Assembly: GCA_016946835.1 (NCBI GenBank)
Contig: JACVTC010000035.1
Coordinates: 124,001 to 188,000, forward strand
From: Neocallimastix lanati (nom. inval.)
Lineage: Eukaryota; Neocallimastigomycota; Neocallimastigomycetes; Neocallimastigales; Neocallimastigaceae
Length of the DNA: 64,000 nt
Direction: 5' to 3'
This document shows positions 55,354-64,000 of this stretch, piece by piece. Numbering within the stretch: the stretch's first letter is position 1; each line of letters starts with the position of its first letter. The notes beneath the pieces were generated by a model. It was given only the letters and a program-made list of their open reading frames with translations, had not been told where the DNA came from and did not search any database. Made by a program: the position numbers and the translations under genes.

Positions 55354-57763
55354 ATACTCTAAGATCGTAGACACGGTTGTTTAAACAAGTATCTAAAGTA
55401 ACACGAACAACTTGTTCTTTATTTCCTCTCCTCATATCAGTTGGTTCTTCCTTTATATTATAATTTTTAATGAAATAATATTAATAATATATTAAAAATA
55501 TAATATATAATTATAATTTATCATTTAATAAGATATTAATATTAATATATACATATCTTTATGTATATAAATATATTTATAAAACTAAAATTTTATTATA
55601 TAATGTATATTTTACCTTAATAAACTTTTCATCTGGCCTAGAAGCACTTTCAAAAGTGTATGGAAGCTTGGCTTTGGTAGTCTTACTAACGGTAAAAGCC
55701 TTTTTATAATTAATTTTTATTCATTTTTATAAAAATGAATATTATTTTATAATATAATATATTTTAGATATTTATATAATAAACATATATAGACATTTTA
55801 TGTTTTAATATAACTTTTTAATTATTAACAAGAAAAAATGCATACACCCTTGATTTGTAATTCATAATCAGAAAGAGTACAGGACTTAACCTTGTTTGTT
55901 GGCTTAACAACAAAACCAACAATATCAACTAAAGATTCAGTTGGAATACTAAACAAATAGATAAAGAATAAATAAATAAATAAAATAAAATATATATTTA
56001 TTTTTTTTTATATTAATCATTAAATTTTATATATTATAATATATTTGTTTTGATTATAGTTATGTCAATAATTAGACTTACTTCTGAATGTATCTGATCA
56101 TATGTAAACTAGCTGGAATTTTATTGTCACTTTTAGCATTTTCATCATTTGGATTGTAGTAAGAAACAACACATTGAGCAGTGGAATTTTGTTGTCTTAA
56201 TATAAGGAAGATCTTTTTACCAGCTTTATTTTAATTTAATAATATTAATAACAAATATTATCATTGTTATTATTATTATTATTGAATATATAAAATATAT
56301 ATTAATATATATAATTAATACATTATATTTTTTTTTTTTATTTATCTTTTTTTTTTTTTTTTTTATTTCTGTTATAATGATTTTGAAATTTACGATATAT
56401 ATAAAATTTTCAAATTTATTAAGATTTTATTATTATTATTTTATTATTATTAGTTTAAATACGTACAAACAATTCTTTTGTTCTGGACACGACCACGAAT
56501 AGTAATAGTTTCATTTACCATACTGTCATCAATTTCAAGTAACTTAGTGAACTTTTTGTCTTTTGATTAAATTAATTATAATAAAATGTTTATTAATTCT
56601 ATATTCATTAGTATTTTTTAAACAATTTATATGATTAATAACTACTTACATTCACGAGATTGACTTTGGTTGAGTGGTAAGTCACCGTACATATCAGTTA
56701 CGAAATCCTATTTTTATAAATAAATCAATAAATAAATAAAAATATATATTTTAAACAAATACATATATTTATGGAATGATATATATATTAGGAATCTTCT
56801 TGATAAAATTTGATTCTCCTTTTTTAATATTAAAAATTATACTTACAACTTCGTTATTGAATTCTTCTTCTTCCTTGGCCTATATTTAATTTTATAAATA
56901 AAAAAATTAATATTTAAAATCTATATTAAAACTACATTTTTATTTGCTTAATAGAAAAAATAATTTTTTTTTTTTTTTTTTGATTTTGATTTTTTTTTTT
57001 TTTTTTGTAGAAATAACTACCTTCTTGGCTTCTTGTTCCTATTTTTTATATTATAAAATAAAATAATATTAAATGTTAATTTATATATTTCTATTGTTAA
57101 AAATTCTTATTTAACTTTTTTTATTATCATTATTTATAAAATAATTTTTTTTTTTTTTTTTTTTTATTTTATTTAATACATACTAATCTTAATTTTTCAG
57201 CCTTTTAGATTTTAAAAAAAAAAAAAAAATTTTAAAATATAAATATTAAAATAACAAACTTGAATATAATTTTTATTGAAAAAATATTAAATTTTTACTC
57301 TTTCGGCAGCTTCTTGAGCCTATTAATATTAATAAAAATATAAAAAAATATACTAAATTAATATAAAATTCAATATTTAAAAAGTATTAATTATTTTACC
57401 TTTCTAGCCTATTATATATATAAATTATAAAAGTATTAAAATATTATTTAAAAAAAAGTGATATTATTAATATTAAAATTTATTAAATATTTAATAAATT
57501 ATTAAAAGAGTTAATATTCATAGATTACAAATTAATTAAATGTACCTTTACAGCTTCGGCTTTAGCTTTCTTTAGTTTAAGGAACTCTTCCTTACTAATG
57601 ACATTACCATCATCACTATTTCATATAACAAAATTAATTAATATAGAATTATTTTAAAAAAGTTTCAATAAATATAAATTTTATAATTTTAATATATAAT
57701 ATATATCAGAGTTTGACTAGATATTTACTCTTTGAAAACCTTTTCCTTATTTTGATCAGCCAT
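53910..57763 (-). CDS. DPS1: Cytoplasmic aspartyl-tRNA synthetase (15 exons)
   Basis: Exons, in order of transcription: 57763-57729, 57615-57546, 57408-57400, 57319-57299, 57201-57184, 57038-57021, 56879-56847, 56707-56650, 56559-56467, 56223-56082, 55948-55846, 55699-55616, 55450-55358, 55199-55035 and 54872-53910. This gives 634 residues. It charges tRNA-Asp with aspartate using ATP. A Lys/Glu/Ala helix (about 15-68), as in the yeast enzyme's tRNA-binding extension, leads into [10 protein letters not shown]. An OB-fold anticodon domain (about 100-245) and the class II core follow: [24 protein letters not shown] (315-327), motif 2 [15 protein letters not shown] (about 343-357), [16 protein letters not shown] and motif 3 [18 protein letters not shown]. 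Human and yeast enzymes have about 501 and 557 residues. The excess comes from a charged, coiled-coil-like insertion (about 425-487) between [12 protein letters not shown] and DDLSTKNE. Confidence 0.95.
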
Positions 57764-60595
57764 TTTTAATCTTTTATGTTATAAATATCATGTAAAATGG
57801 TTAATGCAATATATTTAATATTTTCAATAAAAAAAAAGTTTTGTTTTACTATATAAAAAAAAAAAAAAATAACTATAATATTTAACATACATATACTATG
57901 ATAAGAAATGTATGATAAATTTTTATTTTTTTATCTTATTTTATTTTATTTTAATTCATTTTAATTTCATATCTATTTTACTACATATTAATATTAACAT
58001 TTATTATAAAGCACTTTATTTTATTTTTTTTTTTAAAAAAAATGGTAATATTTCTATAAGTATTTTAATTGTCAAATAATGACATTTAAATCAATAATTT
58101 TTTTTTTTTACTATAATCCAATTTTAAAATACTATTTTTATTTAATTATTCCTTTATTTTTTTTCTAACTTCTCATATTATGGCATTTACTTTTTTGCTT
58201 TTTTTTTATTTCATAATTATTTATGCTAACTTTAATAAAGTTAAATATATATAGTTTAGTTCCAAAAGATGTGAAGAAAAAAAAATTCTTTATATATTAT
58301 TTTTTATTATAAAAGGTACATTAACATAAAATAATTAAATAAAAAGTATTGATTGATTTGATTTTTTTATCAAAAAATATATTCAATTAACTTACATTAA
58401 TTTAACTATAAAGAAACTTTTATGGTAATGAAGATTAAATAAAAATAATAATTTATAAAAAAAATAATATCTAAAAACTTTTTTTTTTAATTTTATTTAA
58501 TTTATGAAAATAATATAATTAATTGAGATATTTAAAATTATATATATATATATATATAAAAAAAAGGATATGAAAGGATCATTTATGGTATTTATACTAT
58601 GAAAATTGACTCAGTATAACTATAGACTTTTATTTATCTGAAAAAAAAAAAAAAAAGAAAGATAAATTGCTTGATAATTAATAACTAAATAATAGAGTTA
58701 TCATAAATAAAAATTAATAAATTCCATTATTTCGTATATACCTTAATTAAAATATATATATATATATTAATTTAATTTTAAATATTTTTTTTTCCTTTTT
58801 AATTTAAATAAAAACTTTAAAAAAAAAAAATTTTTTTTAAAAAAAATTAAAATTACTATTTAAATTAAAATTTTTAATAAACAGTTTTTTTACAATTCAA
58901 TCATTATCTTTTATATATTTTCATTAATCATGATTAACAAGTATTTAACTTCTTTTGTAAAAAGTTATGGTTATCATGCAAAAAAATACAATATTTTTAA
59001 TTTAATAATATAATAACTGTATTAATATTTTATTATTTTTTCAAAGCATGTAAATTTATTGTAAGTTTATATATTATAATTTTTCCTTATAAAAAAGTTT
59101 TATTTCTTTTTTATCTTATTTTCTTATATAATATCATATCAAATATTAATAATTATGTTTATATAAACTTTTTTTTTAATCAGAATACATTTCATTTCTA
59201 TAATAAACATAAAATATATTATATATTTATTAAAATATTAGAATAAAATTAAATTAGTATTAACATTTTAAATATATTATTCAAAATACATAAACAAATG
59301 GTGAAATTAATAATAAAAACATTTAATATTATAATTTACTTATTAAAAAAATAATCCAGGATAATCAAAATTTTTATTTTATTATGAATTATAATTGCAA
59401 TAACTATATTATTTTAAAATTAATTGATAATTTTAATTTCTTATTGCTTTTAATTGATTTTATGGATGATTTATTTTTTTAAAATTATTTTTAAAAATTA
59501 ATAAATCTCAGCCAATGATTTAACTACTTTGTCTCCAATAATAAATTCAAACATATTTATTTTAAAACTGACTACTTTATAAAATTTATAATAAATTGTT
59601 ATAATAATATAATAAAATTTTTATTTTTATATTTTTATAATAATTTATATATAATTTTTATTATATTAATATTAATAATATTATTAATGATAATTACTTA
59701 ATAATTATACTATATATTTATTATTATTATTTAATATATGTATTTATTATGTAATTTATTAAAAAAATATAATTTTATTTATGTTTTATGTATTATGAAA
59801 TTAAATAAATAAACAACATATATCAATTATTATAATTATTTTTTTTTTTACTATTATTTTAAATAAAATAATTTTTTTCTTTAAAACATATAATAAAAAA
59901 AATAATAAAAAAGAGACTTTTTTGATATATTATATCTTTTTTGATTTTCTAAGTTACTATTATATATTAATCTTTTATTTTTTTTAAAAAAAAAAAAAAA
60001 AGAAAAAAAGAAAAGAAAAACAGAAATCAAAATTATATTAATATTATGAATTCTGAATTTCAATAATTAGGGAAATATATATTCTAATAAATAAATAAAA
60101 AGCAGGAAATTTATATTTATATATTGTACTATTCATTTTATAATTGAATTATGAATTTCTTTTAAAAAAGCAATAAAATAGACCAAAAGAATGTAATTAA
60201 ATTCAAGAAATCTTATTGTTATTAATTATAATAATCAATTTTATCTGGATATTTTATGAAAATATAAATTAACTTTAATTCATATATAAAATACAGAATT
60301 AGAACTGAATTTAATATTATGTTATTTTGTTATTACTGAACTAATATTTATTAGTATTATTCAATACCAATATAGGGATGAATAGTGTAAAATATTAGTA
60401 ATAAAAAAATTCTTTTTTTTTTTAAAAAAGTAATTATAATATTTAATACTACAACAAAACTTTTTTCTAAATATTTATAATTTAATTTATTATTCAATAC
60501 GTACTTTTAATATTTGTATATTTATTATTTATAATTTATTACTTTATATTTATTATTAATTAAATGTTAAATTAAATTTTATTATATATTATTAA
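57764..60595. other. AT-rich gene-free stretch upstream of AspRS
   Basis: It must contain the AspRS promoter. I see no coding frame, repeat family or structured segment. The frame at 59881-60063 is a Phe/Lys low-complexity run. Confidence 0.6.
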
Positions 60596-60608
60596 ATTAT
60601 CTAAAAGG
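60596..60608. repeat. Left 13-bp direct repeat of the MULE-type element
   Basis: ATTATCTAAAAGG here is repeated exactly at 63956-63968. It is interpreted as a target-site duplication, although MULEs usually duplicate 8-11 bp. Confidence 0.7.
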
Positions 60609-60836
60609 GAATGCACTTTATAATGTGGCTTCGCTTCTATAATGTAGTAATTTAACTCCATAAATATTTTAATATTTTTTAATACAATTATTAAAATAAA
60701 TAAATAAACTATATATATATATTTTTTAAAAAATTATAGAATAAAATATTCTTTATGAGCTTTTAAAGTGTACATATATATATATGTATATATAATTAAA
60801 TATAATTAAATATTTACTTAAAATATTTTATTACAA

Positions 60837-61555
60837 ATGGAAGAAAATATAAATATTGAAATAAGTGTAACCAATCGAGGAAAAGAACAAATTATTATTA
60901 ACAAAAAAATATAAATTATATTCTTCATCTAAAAAAATAAATAGAAAAGAAAAAAAGAAAAATATAACTCTAAAATATATAGATATATTAAATATAAAAC
61001 CCTTAATAAATATAAATCTTTCTTTTTTTTTTTAAACGATAAGAAGGAAATTTTAAACTATAAAAGTTTACATACTCATCTTTAAATAGAATTGGATAAA
61101 TCTATATCAATTGCAAAACATAACATTAAAGATGAAATAAGAAAAAGTTCTTCCTCTAGGTATAAAACCATATATAATGAAGTTTCATATGAAATGAGAT
61201 TTACTTGTACTGGATACAATGTAATTAAAATCCAAAATAACAAGAAATATAAATAAACAATTACTTCCTGATGGAAAAAGTATGATGAAATTTTAAATGA
61301 ATCAATTTATAATTATGCAGTAAGAAATGAAAATTATATAATATTCAAAAATTCAAATTTAATAATCTTCTAATCCTCATTCCAACCAAAAATTATTTAT
61401 GAAATATAATGAAGATATATTTGAAGATAATACTTTTAATATTACACCTAAATTTAGTTATCAAGTGTTCATTACTATAACTCTTGCATTAAAGCAAGAA
61501 GAATTTTTATCTTATAATGATTGCAAAAGAAAAGTGCAAGAATTATAAAAAAAAA
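60837..61555 (+). pseudogene. MULE transposase relic with FLYWCH-like start
   Basis: The ATG at 60837 opens MEENINIEISVTNRGKEQI, which resembles FLYWCH-domain starts of MULE transposases. Frame is lost at about 60910 in an A-run. In another frame, from about 61070, ELDKSISIAKHNIKDEIRKS follows and then IYNEVSYEMRFTC. Stops occur near 61256 and 61270. After a further shift, at about 61403, comes KYNEDIFEDNTFNITPKFSYQVFITI, the region of the first catalytic Asp (family form DGTF). The relic ends at 61546-61548 without the rest of the DDE core. At least three frame breaks and several stops make it dead. I compare it with MULE proteins common in early-branching fungi from memory. Confidence 0.65.
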
Positions 61556-63955
61556 ATAAAAAATTGAATTTTAAATTATAATATAAGCTACTCATTAGGT
61601 CAACTAATGAAAGACTAATAAAACTGATCAAAATGATCAAGATTACAAAATTGAAGGAACTCGCAAAATAATTGCTAAAAGAAAGTTATTGCAAGTTAAA
61701 TAAAACTCCAAAAAATAAAAAAATGTTAATTTAATAGGGAAAAATAAGCGTAAAAGTATATAAATGAAAATTATATATCTTCATACTTGAAACTCTCTCT
61801 CTCTCTCTCTTAATTGAAATTCTAATTTGATATTTCAACAAATAAACTCTTGGCTATTAGTAATGTAATATATCTATACATGAATGAATCTACTATATGA
61901 TAGACTTATATCCACCCCATGAATATACAAAACACAATTTAATAATATATATTACCAAGATTTAAACAGTCATTTGTTAGTTAATGATTCTTATTAAACA
62001 ACAAAACACATTATTTAAAATATAACTATTTTAACGCATATTTATACATATTTATATATTAATATAAACTACAATAATGAAGGAGATTATATGTCAGAGA
62101 TTCCATACAAAATAATTTAAAATATAATATTCAAAATATTCAAGGGAAATATAATAGAATGGTAATTTTTTAGCATGAGATAGGTGCATTCTAACAATAA
62201 TAGTAATATTAAACCTAGCGTGAAATGGGTTTAGATAGTAACTAATTCAATATAATTATAATGCAAACCTTCGTGATGTAAGGTATAATAAAATAATAAA
62301 TATAACCATGAGTTATATACAAATGGATGACGCTTATATTATTCATCTCCAAACTATACTTATTAATTACAAAGTATTTTATAGTTATAATCATTAAACT
62401 TCATTCATTAATATTTTAATGATGAGAAAATTCAAATATATAAAATTTTTTTAGAAATTTGGATTTGTACTGCTTATTTAAAATAATATTTATCTTGGAA
62501 ATGAATAAAATAGCCTAATAGTGAAAATTAACATAAATAAACCCAGAAGAAAAAAAAAAATTAACTGAAATATTGAATCTTAATCAATTATGAAACAATT
62601 TATTTTATTACTAATAAATTTAAATGACTAAAATAATATAATTATAAATACAATCAGTTTTAATACCACAAGATTATGATTTATCAAGCACAGATATATA
62701 ATTAACAATTTATTTTAATATTTATCGCTAAAACTACAAAGCGATAATATATATAAACGTTAGCGCTAATCTATAAAGCGGATTATAATTAAAAGTGATA
62801 TAAAACCCAATATATAAGAGGTATTCACACAAATTGAGATGGTACAATATCACCCTTCAAGAGAAAGGTTTCCATCATATAAATGATAATATATATAAAC
62901 CATATTATATGAGATGTTTTAGATACATCTAATATTAATGGTATAATAATATTAAATACTCAGTTTTGGGAGGAAATTATTAGATAATAAATATATTTAA
63001 GAAATTATTTTAGCAATATTTAAATTGAATTAAATAATTAATACAATGTAAAAATGTTTTATTCATGTAAAATTAAAGGTTAATTTAGAATAGAAATAAA
63101 TAATAGTTTAATAATATCTAGTTAATATTATAAAATAGGATAATTTTATATACCCATATTCATCAGTAAACCAATTTATTCATTATAGAATAACTAGGTT
63201 TGAGGGGGATATTAGAATATATAAAATGTATGAAAAATAAGCTTCAAATGTATTGAAACATTTTGTAATATAAATAATATATAAACCACAATGTACTTAT
63301 ATAAAAGTATTTAATTTAGTTATAATTAAGTGCTAGTAACTCTTTATCATATAATATATTAATAAAATTGACATAATTATAAACTATAAATATTTATATT
63401 TATATTTATATTTGTATTTTTAATAACTTTTTTATCTATATCATTAATTTACTAATAAAATTAATAACCATAGAATATTACAAAAATTTTTTTTTACTCT
63501 AAAACTTTGATTTAAATATTTTATTTATAATGAATATTTTATTTTTAAAGAATATTTATTTACATATTAATAAAAAGATTTTATAAAACTTTAATTTTAA
63601 TATATTTATTTTATTAAAATAAAGATTATTTTTTTTAAGGAATATTTTTTTTATATATTCTTAAGATATATAAACCTTTTAATAATTAAATATTTTTTTT
63701 CATATTTTAAATGCTCTTTATATATTTAAATATTTTAATTTTTTTTTTTATAAATATTTATATAATGAAATTTTCAAAAATATTTAATTATTAAAGTAAT
63801 TTTTTTTTTATTTCTTTTTTTTTTAAAAATAAATATTAAAATTATAATAATAAAAAAAAAACTTTAATCCTAATTTAGCGTTATTTAATAAAATTATTTA
63901 TTTATTAACTTATTTGTCATATTTTTGAAACGCCACATTTTCCTAAATACAACAC
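61556..63955. other. Non-coding remainder of the MULE-type element
   Basis: No frame of useful length is open on either strand. A CT repeat lies at 61792-61810. A TTTGAGGGGGAT segment at 63198-63209 is the only purine-rich tract. Confidence 0.5.
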
Positions 63956-63968
63956 ATTATCTAAAAGG
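63956..63968. repeat. Right 13-bp direct repeat of the MULE-type element
   Basis: ATTATCTAAAAGG, the same as 60596-60608. It lies 32 bp before the end of the window. Confidence 0.7.
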
Positions 63969-64000
63969 ATAACTATCTACTTATTAATATTATTTAAAAA

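Larger units (their letters stand above)
60609..63955 (+). mobile_element. Decayed MULE-type DNA transposon
   Basis: The element is 3.35 kb, bounded by a 13-bp direct repeat. The ends read inward GAATGCACTTTATAATGTGGCTTC (left) and GTGTTGTATTTAGGAAAATGTGGCGTTTC (right, minus strand), a degenerate inverted pair sharing AATGTGGC. It encloses a transposase relic at 60837-61555. The remaining 2.4 kb has no open frame and looks heavily mutated, although it is less homopolymer-rich than the flanks. Confidence 0.65.

Noticed and set aside
63198-63209. TTTGAGGGGGAT resembling a Copia polypurine tract
   Set aside because: No LTR pair or Copia coding remnant could be recognised around it; a buried old fossil is possible but unsupported.

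Overview
The window looks like nuclear DNA of an anaerobic gut fungus (Neocallimastigomycota) or a close zoosporic relative. Intergenic DNA and introns are almost pure A/T, with long homopolymers and AAT/TTA microsatellites. Genes are rich in short introns with GTAAGT/GTATGT-like donors. Profilin is of the fungal type, and two genes belong to families found only in organisms with motile cilia. The assignment to a phylum is inference.

Layout. 1.5-2.8 kb: an unrecognised 452-residue protein (minus). 3.7-5.7 kb: a foldback-type repeat element. 6.2-6.4 kb: an isolated structured island that may be a non-coding RNA. 10.6-11.9 kb (plus): a four-exon CFAP77 homologue. 13.2-16.4 kb (minus): an eight-exon coiled-coil protein of the CCDC42/CFAP73 family; the two are convergent and both belong to the flagellar axoneme. 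18.2-20.6 kb (minus): a three-exon Asn/Tyr-rich protein. 20.6-29.4 kb: gene-poor, with two notable inverted-repeat structures. 29.4-29.8 kb: profilin.

30.15-40.6 kb is a nest of non-LTR retrotransposons. One 5'-truncated LINE copy was interrupted by three later LINE insertions, two of one family (one nearly full length) and one of a sister family, each with recognisable target-site duplications. Its far end meets an inverted copy of the same family tail to tail.

41.0-43.4 kb (minus) is Pelota/Dom34 (ribosome rescue) in six exons, divergent from a ZNF511-like zinc-finger gene at 44.6-46.0 kb (plus). 46.8-53.1 kb is a nearly whole, young Copia-type LTR element sitting in a TTA microsatellite, with a primer site matching the anticodon arm of tRNA-Lys(CUU). 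A second structured island follows at 53.1-53.3 kb. 53.9-57.8 kb (minus) is cytoplasmic aspartyl-tRNA synthetase in 15 exons, several of them micro-exons of 9-33 nt. 60.6-63.96 kb is a decayed MULE-type DNA transposon with terminal repeats and a 13-bp direct repeat at its ends.

Most host genes are spread over several exons; I rebuilt them by joining exons at consensus splice sites that keep the frame and match known family sequence. There is no operon logic. The functional themes are flagellar structure (two genes), translation (Pelota, AspRS) and actin (profilin). I found no tRNA, rRNA or CRISPR sequence.
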